From: Arthrobacter sp. efr-133-TYG-118
GTDB taxonomy: Bacteria; Actinomycetota; Actinomycetes; Actinomycetales; Micrococcaceae
Direction: 5' to 3'
Length of the DNA: 64,000 nucleotides
Assembly (NCBI RefSeq): GCF_030209755.1
Contig: NZ_JARVRH010000008.1
Span: 62,001-126,000 of the forward strand
How positions within the stretch are numbered: the stretch's first letter is position 1; each line of letters starts with the position of its first letter. The translations under genes and the position numbers were made by a program. The notes under the pieces are model-generated. The model worked only from the letters and a program-made list of their open reading frames with translations, ran no database searches and had not been told where the DNA came from. Below are positions 25,437 through 33,551 of the stretch, one piece after another.

Positions 25437-25997
25437 CTACTTCGCCTCAAGCACGGCCGCTCCGGCTGCCGCGCAGGCTTCGTCCAGGGCACCGTCCGGA
25501 GCGCCGCCGACGCCGATCCCCGCCACCGAGACGCCGTTCACCTTGAGCGGCACTCCGCCGGGGAGGAAGAGGGTGCCCGGGAGGTCGGCGATCGATGGGC
25601 CGTTGCCGTTGATTCGCTTGGCAAGTTCGCTGGTCGGCGCGCCGAAGGCGGCTGCGGTGTAGGCCTTCTGCTTGGCGGCCTCGATGGTGTGTTCTGCAGC
25701 GTTGTCGCCGCGGAGCAAGGCTTGGACTGTCCCGAAGCGGTCCACGAGCGCAACGGTAACGAACGGAAGCTTGTCGGCCTGGCACTTCGCCAAGGCTGCG
25801 TTGACTGCCTGGCTGGATGCACCGACGGTGATGCGGTTTTGGGGGACGACGTTTTCCGCGGACGGATTGACGTCGACGGCGGCCGTCGCAGTTTTTGCGG
25901 CGGCCGGAGTCACGGCATTTGCGACGGCGGTCGCCCCGCCGGTCAGGAGCAAGGCTCCGGCAGCAGCGACGGCAAAGATCTTGTTGGACTTCTTCAT
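25437..25997 (-). CDS. Exported heme-binding protein of the HbpS/GlcG family
   Basis: 186 residues from ATG at 25997; earlier in-frame codons lack a signal. A Sec signal (KKSNKIFAVAAAGALLLTGG) is followed by a GlcG/HbpS domain: ITVGASSQAVNAALAKC, PFVTVALVDRFGTVQALLRGDNAAEHTIEAAKQKAYTAA in segments, and a Gly-rich GVSVAGIGVGGAPDGALDE end. Streptomyces HbpS binds heme outside the cell and modulates the sensor kinase SenS. Here it is divergent from a kinase/regulator pair with 152 bases between starts, the same kind of arrangement. Heme binding itself is not proven by sequence. Confidence 0.82.
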   Translation of the reverse strand: MKKSNKIFAVAAAGALLLTGGATAVANAVTPAAAKTATAAVDVNPSAENVVPQNRITVGASSQAVNAALAKCQADKLPFVTVALVDRFGTVQALLRGDNAAEHTIEAAKQKAYTAAAFGAPTSELAKRINGNGPSIADLPGTLFLPGGVPLKVNGVSVAGIGVGGAPDGALDEACAAAGAAVLEAK

Positions 25998-26149
25998 GGT
26001 GGTCCTCCGTGAGGTCGGCAACGGGTACAGTTCCATGCTTCCGGCAGGGCACCCTCCGCACATCCGGCCCTCGTCTCGCCTGGCCTCATCCCTTCCGTTC
26101 CCGGCATCAGCCAAAAGGCGGAGAGACCGGCGACCGGAACGCGCCTAGC

Positions 26150-27391
26150 ATGGGAAGAATGCCGGAATCTTCGAACGGGACGGCCTCCCGCCCCGCTGCC
26201 GTCCGCCCCGCCATGGGCCGGATCGACGCCGTGGTTCACCTCAGCTTCGCCGTGCTCATGGTGGCATCCGGTGTGCGCTACGTCCTGCGGCACAGCCTGG
26301 CCGACAATCTCTGGACAGTGGCCCTGGCTGGCGCCGTGTGCGTCCTCTACGCAGTGGTTGCCGTGCTGGCCAAGCGGCGCCAGCCGTGGCTGTTGTGGAT
26401 GGTCGCGCTCGTGCTCGCCTGGGCTGTGCTGGTGATCGCCGCACCGAGTTTTGCGTGGTGCTCATTCGCCTTGTTTTTCCTGTCCCGCGCAGCCTTCATG
26501 GGTTGGATGGCCTACCTGGCCGGGGGCTTGACGGCAATTGCCACGGCAATCGGGCTATTCCGCCTCAGCGGCGACACCGACGTCGCCATGCTGCTCGGGC
26601 CCATCGCCGCCGCGGTCCTGCTCACGTTGATCTACGACCGGATTGAGCACGACGCCACGGTGCAACACCAACTCCATGCCGACATCTCCCAAGCGCAGGA
26701 ACGGCTGGCCGCCGGCGAACGCGCAGCCGGGATCGCCGCGGAGCGCGAGCGTGTTTCGCGGGAAATCCACGACACCGTCACGCAAGGCCTTGCCAGCAGC
26801 CTTCTCCTGCTCGAAGCCGCGCAACGTTCGTGGCCTGAAGAGGGAGCGAAAGCGGAAGTCCAGAAGGCCGGGACCCTCCTCCGGCAGAACCTCGCCGACA
26901 CTCGCAGCCTGGTCCACGAACTTTCCGCCCCTGGGTTGGAAAACGGACCACTGCCCCAAGCCCTCGAACAAGCCGCCCGCCGGTACCTCGACTCCGTGGT
27001 CCTCCACGTCACCGGCGATCCCCGGCCGGTACCCACCGAGGTCCGCCATGCCCTGATACGCGTGGCGCAAAGTGCTGCGGCCAACATCAAACTCCACGCC
27101 CGGGCTGAAAAGGCAAGTTTGACGCTGGGCTTCCTTCCCGGGGCGGTCACCCTGGACGTGTTCGACGACGGCCGCGGCTTTGATCCCGCTGCGGTACCAC
27201 CGCCGTCGGAAAAGGGAGGTTACGGACTACGTGCCATGCGCCAACGGGTGGAACAACTCAGCGGAGTGTTTTCGGTGGAGAGCTCCCCCGGAGAGGGAAC
27301 CGTCATAGCCGCACAACTGCCGCTGCCCCCTACAGAACCCAACCAGGCAAACCCCGCACCAGCGGTGCCCGTCGAGAAGGACAGTCCATGA
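26150..27391 (+). CDS. NarL-type sensor histidine kinase, SenS-like
   Basis: 413 residues from ATG 26150 (26159 is an alternative). Five or so membrane helices fill about 25-163 (for example WTVALAGAVCVLYAVVAVL and WLLWMVALVLAWAVLVIAA), with little extracellular loop. A short coiled region leads to the HisKA_3 phosphoacceptor His207 in REIHDTVTQG, then an ATPase domain with DDGRGFDP and GGYGLRAMRQRVEQL. The layout matches SenS of Streptomyces. Its divergent neighbour is an HbpS-like exported protein, a possible accessory signal sensor. Confidence 0.87.
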   Translation: MGRMPESSNGTASRPAAVRPAMGRIDAVVHLSFAVLMVASGVRYVLRHSLADNLWTVALAGAVCVLYAVVAVLAKRRQPWLLWMVALVLAWAVLVIAAPSFAWCSFALFFLSRAAFMGWMAYLAGGLTAIATAIGLFRLSGDTDVAMLLGPIAAAVLLTLIYDRIEHDATVQHQLHADISQAQERLAAGERAAGIAAERERVSREIHDTVTQGLASSLLLLEAAQRSWPEEGAKAEVQKAGTLLRQNLADTRSLVHELSAPGLENGPLPQALEQAARRYLDSVVLHVTGDPRPVPTEVRHALIRVAQSAAANIKLHARAEKASLTLGFLPGAVTLDVFDDGRGFDPAAVPPPSEKGGYGLRAMRQRVEQLSGVFSVESSPGEGTVIAAQLPLPPTEPNQANPAPAVPVEKDSP

Positions 27392-28014
27392 ACCCCGTTT
27401 CGGTCCTGCTCGTGGATGACCACCTGGTGGTCCGGAGCGGGCTCAAGGCCTTGCTCGGCACCCAGCCGGACATCACCGTCGTCGCCGAGGCGGCATCCGG
27501 CGAGGAAGCCCTCACGGCAGCGCAACAGCACCCGGCCGACGTCGTCATGATGGACCTCGCCATGGGCCAGGGCATGGACGGAATCGAGGCGATCAAGCGC
27601 CTGCGCCAAGCGAGCAAGCAGCAAGCGGTACTGGTGTTCACCACGTATGATTCCGATGCCGACATCGTGAGGGCCGTGGACGCAGGTGCCATGGGGTATG
27701 TGCTCAAGGACGCCGCGCCGGAGGAGATCTTCGCTGCGGTCCGGGGCGCAGCGCAGGGCAAGAGCGTCATGAGCGCACCCGTGGCCAGCAAGTTGTTCCA
27801 GCAATTGCGTAACCCGGACGAGGTCCTCACCCCGCGTGAAGCCGAACTCCTCAGCCTCCTCATTCAAGGCCTCAGCAACCGCGAGCTCGGCAAAAGGCTG
27901 TTCATCTCCGAGGCCACGGTCAAAACGCATTTAGCCCACATATACGCCAAGCTCGGCGTCGAGACACGGGCGGCGGCGATTGCGGTGGCCATTCGCCGCG
28001 AGGGGATGCGCTAG
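27388..28014 (+). CDS. NarL/LuxR-type response regulator, SenR-like
   Basis: 208 residues, overlapping the kinase by 4 bases. The receiver domain carries LLVDDHLVVRSGL, phosphoacceptor Asp56 in VVMMDLAMG, a Thr in VFTTYD and Lys in YVLKDAAPEE. The C-terminal LuxR helix-turn-helix is LTPREAELLSLLIQGLSNRE to TVKTHLAHIYAKLGV. Phosphorylation by the kinase would promote DNA binding as a dimer. Likely targets include the intergenic region 25998-26149, as in Streptomyces where SenR controls hbpS; no operator is obvious by eye. Confidence 0.9.
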   Translation: MNPVSVLLVDDHLVVRSGLKALLGTQPDITVVAEAASGEEALTAAQQHPADVVMMDLAMGQGMDGIEAIKRLRQASKQQAVLVFTTYDSDADIVRAVDAGAMGYVLKDAAPEEIFAAVRGAAQGKSVMSAPVASKLFQQLRNPDEVLTPREAELLSLLIQGLSNRELGKRLFISEATVKTHLAHIYAKLGVETRAAAIAVAIRREGMR

Positions 28015-28112
28015 GAAAAAATTGGGGTGCAGGTGTCGATTTGGCCGGCCGCCGTTCGTATAGGAGGTGACCGGGCCGCAGAGAGCGGTCCGCAGAAGCA
28101 AGGGAGCATGTC

Positions 28113-28697
28113 ATGCGCCAGATCAATGCCACGTTGTCCATTACCCTCGACGGAGTCATCCAGGGCCTGGGCCGTCCGGACGAAGACACCCGCGGCGGCT
28201 TCACCCACGGCGGGTGGGGCGGCAGGTACAACGACGAGGTCATGGGCCGTGAGATGGGCAAGGGCATGGCGAAACCCACGGACATGCTGTTCGGACACCG
28301 GACCTGGACCGATTTCATCACCGTCTGGGGCACCCGCGCCGACGACAACCCTTTCACCGTGTACATGAACGCGGGATCGAAGTACGTTGTGTCAAGGACG
28401 CTGGAGAACGCCGATGCCTGGCAGAACTCCATCCTGCTGTCCGGCGAGGCCGCAGAGACGGTGGCCAAGCTCAAGGCCGAGCCGGGCAACGATCTGACGA
28501 TCATCGGCAGCGCGTCGCTGGTCCGCTACCTGCACGCCGAAGGCCTCATCGACAACTTCACGCTGCTGATCCACCCGCTCACCCTGGGTACCGGGAAGCG
28601 GCTGTTCGAAGGCCCAGCCCCGCTGACCGAGTTCGAGCTCACCGGCTCCGTCACCACCACCAAGGGCGTGATCATCGCCCACTACACCCGCCGATAA
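28113..28697 (+). CDS. Dihydrofolate reductase family protein (RibD C-terminal domain)
   Basis: 194 residues with the RibD_C/DHFR-like fold: QINATLSITLDGVIQGLG at the N-terminus, DMLFGHRTW, KYVVSRTLENADAW, DLTIIGSASLVRYLHAEGLID and TLLIHPLTLGTGKRLFEG. These small proteins are probable NADPH-dependent reductases of unknown substrate, distinct from true folate reductase and riboflavin RibD. The gene has a GGGAG site about 7 bases ahead of its ATG and is followed by a long palindrome. Confidence 0.83.
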   Translation: MRQINATLSITLDGVIQGLGRPDEDTRGGFTHGGWGGRYNDEVMGREMGKGMAKPTDMLFGHRTWTDFITVWGTRADDNPFTVYMNAGSKYVVSRTLENADAWQNSILLSGEAAETVAKLKAEPGNDLTIIGSASLVRYLHAEGLIDNFTLLIHPLTLGTGKRLFEGPAPLTEFELTGSVTTTKGVIIAHYTRR

Positions 28698-28743
28698 CGA
28701 AAGTGGTGGCCTCGCGCGTGCCCGGTGGAGCGGGAAGCCCGCT

Positions 28744-28829
28744 GGAACTCCCCAACGCGGGGTCACTTACGGTCCATGCCGGGCAGCAACTTGGGCCGTA
28801 AGTGACCCCGCGCTGCGCCGGGGAGTTCC
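28744..28829. repeat. Two-level palindrome between two plus-strand genes
   Basis: Inner arms 28756-28772 and 28796-28812 pair perfectly over 17 bases; outer arms 28744-28753 and 28820-28829 pair over 10. The loop is 23 bases. It begins 47 bases after the RibD-C gene and ends 45 ahead of the next start. It is unrelated in sequence to the elements at 10484, 19283 and 21669 and has no T-run. Confidence 0.65.
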
Positions 28830-28874
28830 GGCTGGCCCATTCCCCAGCTACCGCGCCGGGTCTAAACTGACCCT

Positions 28875-29441
28875 ATGTCCGACACCGCAGGACGCAAGTT
28901 GTTTCAGCATTCAGGAACGGCGCTCATCTTCCGGGGAGCCTTGGCCCTTCTCTTGGCCTTCCTTGTCGCTTCCCTGCCGGTCGCCACGGTGTTTGCCCTC
29001 GTCTACGTGTTCGGCGTCTTCGCCATCACCGACGGGCTCACCAATATGGCCCACTACTTCTACGATCCTGCGCGCCATTCCCGCTGGAGCATGATTGGCG
29101 GCTTCATCTCCGTCGCGACCGGCCTCGTGGCCGTTTCGTGGCCGGGCATCACCGCTGCGGCACTGGGCGTCCTCATAGGAGCGTGGGCCCTGGTCCTCGG
29201 CATTTCGCAAATTATCCTTGCCATGGACACCAGGACCACGGTCAGGGCTTGGTGGATCTGGATGCTGACAGCCTTGGTCACCACTTTGTTTGGGCTTTTT
29301 GTGCTCGTCAATCCAGGCGCCGGATTCCTGAGCGTGGTGGCGCTCCTCGCGACATACGCCGCGGTCAGCGGTGTTCTGTTGATCGCCTCCGGCATCAAGC
29401 TCCGCAGGCGCGCCTCTTCTTCGGTGATGCTCGCCCACTAG
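28875..29441 (+). CDS. HdeD/DUF308 family membrane protein
   Basis: 188 residues with about six hydrophobic helices in three pairs, for example GALALLLAFLVASLPVATVF and WIWMLTALVTTLFGLFVLV, and a basic C-terminal KLRRRASS. This is the DUF308/HdeD pattern; E. coli HdeD is linked to acid resistance, but the function in actinobacteria is unknown. The first residues are polar and cytosolic. No operon partner is evident; exonuclease III follows 58 bases on. Confidence 0.82.
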   Translation: MSDTAGRKLFQHSGTALIFRGALALLLAFLVASLPVATVFALVYVFGVFAITDGLTNMAHYFYDPARHSRWSMIGGFISVATGLVAVSWPGITAAALGVLIGAWALVLGISQIILAMDTRTTVRAWWIWMLTALVTTLFGLFVLVNPGAGFLSVVALLATYAAVSGVLLIASGIKLRRRASSSVMLAH

Positions 29442-29499
29442 TCCCCGCGGTAGCAATCCATCCCAAGGGGATGCGCCAGGGCACAAGTTCGGTAAGTTA

Positions 29500-30312
29500 G
29501 TGGCTGTGAAGATAGCTACCTGGAATGTGAATTCGCTCCGCGCACGTGCCGACCGCGTCGAGGCTTGGCTGCAGCGCAGTGATTGCGACGTTCTTGCCAT
29601 GCAGGAAACCAAGTGCAAGGACGACAACTTCCCGTGGGAGCTCTTCGAGCGCATGGGCTACGAGGTTGCCCACTTCGGTCTGAGCCAATGGAACGGCGTG
29701 GCTATCGCCTCGCGTGTAGGGCTCGACGACGTCGAGCGCACCTTTGTTGACCAGCCCGCCTTCGGAAAAGCCGGCAAGGATCCGGTCCAGGAAGCCCGCG
29801 CCATTGCCGCTATTTGTGGCGGAGTACGGGTGTGGAGCCTGTACGTTCCCAACGGCCGTTCCCTGGACGATGAACACATGCCTTACAAGCTCAAGTGGCT
29901 GGACACCCTGAAGGGCCACGCCGCCGGTTGGATCACGGAGAACCCCGAGACCCAGGTGGCCCTCATGGGCGACTGGAACATCGCGCCGCTGGACGAGGAT
30001 GTCTGGGACATCGATTACTTCCGGGCGAACGCGCTCACCCACGTCAGCGAACCCGAGCGCGAGGCCTTCCGGGCGTTCGAAACGGCCGGCTTCACCGACG
30101 TCGCCCGCGCTTACACCCCGGGTCCCGGCGTCTACACCTACTGGGACTACACGCAGCTGCGGTTCCCCAAGAAGGAGGGCATGCGTATCGACTTCGTCAT
30201 GGCCTCTCCCGCGCTGGCCGCCCGCGTCACCGGGGCCTCGATCGACCGCGAGGAACGCAAGGGCAAGGGCGCCTCGGACCACGCTCCCGTGATCGTGGAG
30301 CTTACGGACTGA
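29500..30312 (+). CDS. xthA: Exodeoxyribonuclease III
   Basis: 270 residues from GTG 29500 (a second GTG at 29506 is equally plausible as start, giving VKIATWNVNS). It has all family motifs: Asn in TWNVNS, Glu in QETKCKD, Tyr/Asn in YVPNGRS, GDWNIAP, RIDFVMAS and the terminal SDHAPVIVEL. The enzyme cuts abasic sites and removes 3' blocks in base excision repair. The Shine-Dalgarno is weak. A hypothetical gene follows 33 bases later and may share the transcript. Confidence 0.93.
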   Translation: MAVKIATWNVNSLRARADRVEAWLQRSDCDVLAMQETKCKDDNFPWELFERMGYEVAHFGLSQWNGVAIASRVGLDDVERTFVDQPAFGKAGKDPVQEARAIAAICGGVRVWSLYVPNGRSLDDEHMPYKLKWLDTLKGHAAGWITENPETQVALMGDWNIAPLDEDVWDIDYFRANALTHVSEPEREAFRAFETAGFTDVARAYTPGPGVYTYWDYTQLRFPKKEGMRIDFVMASPALAARVTGASIDREERKGKGASDHAPVIVELTD

Positions 30313-30345
30313 GCAGCAACAATTGACGGAGGAGGCGGGCCCGCG

Positions 30346-31215
30346 ATGAGCGGAAAGCTATACGGGAGCCAGGCAGGGCTGCCCTTCTCTTCAGCGTTGC
30401 GCGTGTACGAACCGCTCGAAGCATTCCCCGAGGACCAACGGCAGCAGCTCGTGGCGAGTGGTACCCGCAGCGGTTCGCGGGCCGCCGTCGAAACTGCCGA
30501 GCTGCTCGCTTCCCTCGGACGGGTCACCCGCAAGGGCGGGGACCCTTTTCCCACCGGCAGCACCGATCTGGTCCGCATCACGCGGGTTCCTTCCGGAGAT
30601 CGGAACGACCCCGACGGCGGACGGCTGCTTTATTGCCCAAGCCAGCTGGTCATCCGGGCAGGTTTGGCGGCCAACGCCCTCATGGAAGGTATCCACGGAC
30701 CCCTCGCGGACCTCCTCATCCCCGTGGACCAGCGCGACCGGCACCAGGCACGCATCGACCGCATCAACGCCAGTCACGACGCGAAGCGGGTGCACACACG
30801 GGCCTCCACGTGGGGCATTCCCTTCAGCTGGTTCTCGCTGTTCCAGGAGTCGGACCGCAAGGACGTCGTGGAATCCGGAGGACGCATCCTGACGGTCAGG
30901 GTCTGGGCCTCGCTGACGGATGCCTTGGACCGGGCACGCTTCGCTGTGGCCAACCTCGCCCTCGCCGCTCCGGACCTCGACATGCTGGACGACCTCACCC
31001 AGCTCACCGAATGGCTCGAGTTGTTCCATGTGCAGTCAATGGTCGAGCTGGACTATGGCGCCGTGGCAGACAAGGTGTACCCAGACGAGTCGCCCATGGA
31101 CGTCAGGCTCGGCATCGAATGCCTGGCCGAGGGAGACATGACAGGAGCGGCCGCGGCTTATCGCAGGCTGGCTTCCCGCTGGATCCCCATCAGGCAGTTG
31201 GCCCGGGCTTCCTAG
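30346..31215 (+). CDS. Conserved-looking protein of unknown function
   Basis: 289 residues; I do not recognise the family. It starts at ATG 30346 with GGAGG about 10 bases ahead. The sequence is soluble, rich in Arg, Asp and Leu, with no signal peptide or membrane helix. Features that stand out are LLYCPSQLVIRAGLAANALMEG, THRASTWGIPFSWFSLFQES-like central part (residues about 145-170) and a helical C-terminal half. Codon use is like its neighbours. It follows xthA at 33 bases and meets a LacI gene tail to tail 13 bases beyond. Confidence 0.65.
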   Translation: MSGKLYGSQAGLPFSSALRVYEPLEAFPEDQRQQLVASGTRSGSRAAVETAELLASLGRVTRKGGDPFPTGSTDLVRITRVPSGDRNDPDGGRLLYCPSQLVIRAGLAANALMEGIHGPLADLLIPVDQRDRHQARIDRINASHDAKRVHTRASTWGIPFSWFSLFQESDRKDVVESGGRILTVRVWASLTDALDRARFAVANLALAAPDLDMLDDLTQLTEWLELFHVQSMVELDYGAVADKVYPDESPMDVRLGIECLAEGDMTGAAAAYRRLASRWIPIRQLARAS

Positions 31216-31228
31216 CTGCGAGGCTGAG

Positions 31229-32287
31229 TCAGTCCTTGGGGCGGGGCGGTGCCGTAGTTTCCCGCACGATGAGCCGGTGGGGTGCTTTCATGGACCGCAC
31301 GGAACCTGCAGCCCCGGCCAATTCGTCCAACAGCATGCGCGTCCCCAACTGGCCTTGTTCAACGGGGTCCTGGGCCACGGTTGTCAGGCCCATGGCCTCG
31401 GCGAATTCATGGTTGTCAATGCCGATGATGGATAGATCTTCCGGTACACGGACACCACGGCGCCGCGCCTGCAACATGGCTCCCATGGCCATTTCATCAG
31501 AGGCGCAGAAGATCGCCGTCGGTTTGGGTCCGGGCTTGCTCCAGAGCTCATCGAAGGCTTCCTGGCCGCTGCCCACGGTGAAGTTTCCGAAAATGTCCCA
31601 TTCCGGAGGCATGGAAAAGCCCGCGCTCGTCATGGCATCCGTAAAGCCGTCAACGCGTAGTCGCGGCACGGTGAAGTTCAGGTCGGAATCGTCCTGGCCG
31701 TGGAGCAGCGCGATTTCCCGATGGCCGAGGTTCAACAGATGCATGGTGGCTTCCACCGAAGCAGCGTAATCGTCGATGCCGATGCTGGGGCAGTCCTCCA
31801 CCGGACCGCCGACAATCACCAAGGGGATTTCGATCCTTTGGAGATCGGCGATTTCCTCGGGCGTCAGGGACATGCAGAGGACCAGGAGTGCATCGATCTG
31901 CTTATAGACCATCGTCTTGCTGAAGAGCCGTTCCCGGGCTCCGCGCTGCCCGCCCAAGTTGAAGAGGGACAGGTTGTAGCCGCGAGCGTGGAGCTCGCGG
32001 TCTACGCCCTCGATCGCCTTGAAGAAGAACCAACGGTCCACGTAGGGGGCCAGGACACCGATCGTCCTGGTGCGGCCTGTGGCCAGTCCCGAAGCGGACG
32101 ACGACGCCACATACCCAAGTTCTCCGGCAACCCGGAGGATCTTTTCCCGGGTGGCAGGAGACACCCGGGGAAGGCCGCGCACTGCGCGGGAAACGGTGGC
32201 GGTGGAAACGCCTGCGGCCTGTGCGACGTCCTCAATGCTGGCCCCTGCGTGGCCGCCACGCTGGGACCGTTCACTCGTTTTTGCCAC
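31229..32287 (-). CDS. LacI family transcriptional regulator of the alpha-glucoside locus
   Basis: 352 residues. The helix-turn-helix IEDVAQAAGVSTATVSRAV is near 17-35, followed by a hinge and an effector domain (GVLAPYVDRWFFFKAIEGVD, FCASDEMAMGAMLQARR). It is the last gene of the minus-strand operon that begins with the binding protein at 35938. A perfect LacI/CcpA-type operator lies in the divergent region 36028-36041 and is its most likely target, so it would control both the transport operon and the GH13 gene. Confidence 0.88.
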   Translation of the reverse strand: MAKTSERSQRGGHAGASIEDVAQAAGVSTATVSRAVRGLPRVSPATREKILRVAGELGYVASSSASGLATGRTRTIGVLAPYVDRWFFFKAIEGVDRELHARGYNLSLFNLGGQRGARERLFSKTMVYKQIDALLVLCMSLTPEEIADLQRIEIPLVIVGGPVEDCPSIGIDDYAASVEATMHLLNLGHREIALLHGQDDSDLNFTVPRLRVDGFTDAMTSAGFSMPPEWDIFGNFTVGSGQEAFDELWSKPGPKPTAIFCASDEMAMGAMLQARRRGVRVPEDLSIIGIDNHEFAEAMGLTTVAQDPVEQGQLGTRMLLDELAGAAGSVRSMKAPHRLIVRETTAPPRPKD

Positions 32288-32406
32288 TCAAGCCCCCTCA
32301 AAGAATCCGTGCGGAAGCCGGGGGTTCCTTCCCAGACGGCAGATAACCAGCGTATTCCGCCTGGCTGTCCTCCGCCGATTCCGCGCTACTTATTTCGGCT
32401 CGCTGC

Positions 32407-32679
32407 TCACCTGATGCGTCTGGATGTCCGTGCAGGGAGCCGCCGGCGAAGCCGAAGCATCCCCCACAGGGCCAGCAGCACTGCCAGCAGGCCCAGGGCC
32501 CAACCCAGTGCGGGCTGGGCCGTGAGCTCGGCGGCGACGGTGATGACCAGCAGGACCAAGGCCCAAAAGCCAAGGAAACCTATCACGAGGTCGAAATCTT
32601 CCGCCGATTTCACCCGCGAGTGCTGCTCCTTGGCCGGGCCGCCGAGGGACGGCCCGGCCGAATCCGGAGTTTGCGTCAT
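32407..32679 (-). CDS. Small two-helix membrane protein in sugar transport operon
   Basis: 90 residues. A polar N-terminus of about 30 is followed by two helices (FLGFWALVLLVITVAAELT and LGWALGLLAVLLALWGML) and a very basic tail RLRRRLPARTSRR, which predicts the tail inside. It overlaps the MalG-type permease stop by 4 bases, so it is translated with the transport genes. I know no function; it may assist the transporter or be incidental. Confidence 0.7.
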   Translation of the reverse strand: MTQTPDSAGPSLGGPAKEQHSRVKSAEDFDLVIGFLGFWALVLLVITVAAELTAQPALGWALGLLAVLLALWGMLRLRRRLPARTSRRIR

Positions 32680-33551
32680 TTGACAGCGCCGGCTGTCAGG
32701 CCCGCCACGATCTTGCGCTGGAAGATCAGGACGAGGATCACAAGCGGAATCGTCACAACCGTTCCGGCTGCCATGACGGCGGTGTATGGCTCCTGGTGGG
32801 CCTGGGCACCGGCGAAGTAGGCGATAGCCACCGTGACGGTCTTGGTTTGGTCATTGGACAGCTGGCTCGCGATGAGGAACTCATTCCACGAAGCGATGAA
32901 CGCCAGGATGGCGGTGGTGAAAACAGCCGGCGCAGCCAGCGGCATGATCACCTTACGGAATGCCTGGCCCTGCGTGCAGCCATCAATTCGAGCTGATTCC
33001 TCCAGCTCCCACGGCATTTCGCGGAAGAAGGACGTCAAGGTGTAAACCGTCAAAGGGAGCACAAAGGAGATGTTCGGAATGATCAGCGCCTGATACGTGC
33101 CGTACCAGCCGATATTGGTGAACAGCTGGAACAACGGCGTCACCAAGGCCACGCCCGGGAACATCGATGCACCGAGGACAAAGCCGAGGACCAGGAACTT
33201 GAAGCGGAATTCAAGCCTGGACAAGGCATACGCCGCGAACACCCCGAAAAGCAGGGCAACTACGGTGGTTACCCCTGCCACGAAGAGCGAGTTCAACAGG
33301 TTCCGGCCGAAGTGGTTGCCCAGGCTTTCAGAGAACACCGTGTTGAAGTTGTCCCAGGTGACGTGGGTGAAAAAAGGCGTCGAATCGAAGGTGTATCCAA
33401 CGTCGCGGAATGCGGTCACGATCATCCAGTAAAAGGGAATCAAGCACCAGATGAAGATGAGAGCTGCGCTGATGTACGTGCGTCCGCTAGCCAAGCGTTC
33501 CCGCCGTCGGGCAGCTGTCTTGGGCGCGGAGTCAATGCTCACGGCGGTCAT
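32676..33551 (-). CDS. Carbohydrate ABC transporter permease (MalG type)
   Basis: 291 residues with six helices, beginning AALIFIWCLIPFYWMIVTAF. The EAA loop is ELEESARIDGCTQGQAFRKV and the C-terminus ends QRKIVAGLTAGAVK, typical of MalG/LacG members of CUT1. It overlaps the MalF-type gene by 4 bases. Its substrate is probably an alpha-glucoside such as maltose, trehalose or sucrose, inferred from the adjacent GH13 enzyme. No ATPase gene is present in the locus. Confidence 0.88.
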   Translation of the reverse strand: MTAVSIDSAPKTAARRRERLASGRTYISAALIFIWCLIPFYWMIVTAFRDVGYTFDSTPFFTHVTWDNFNTVFSESLGNHFGRNLLNSLFVAGVTTVVALLFGVFAAYALSRLEFRFKFLVLGFVLGASMFPGVALVTPLFQLFTNIGWYGTYQALIIPNISFVLPLTVYTLTSFFREMPWELEESARIDGCTQGQAFRKVIMPLAAPAVFTTAILAFIASWNEFLIASQLSNDQTKTVTVAIAYFAGAQAHQEPYTAVMAAGTVVTIPLVILVLIFQRKIVAGLTAGAVK

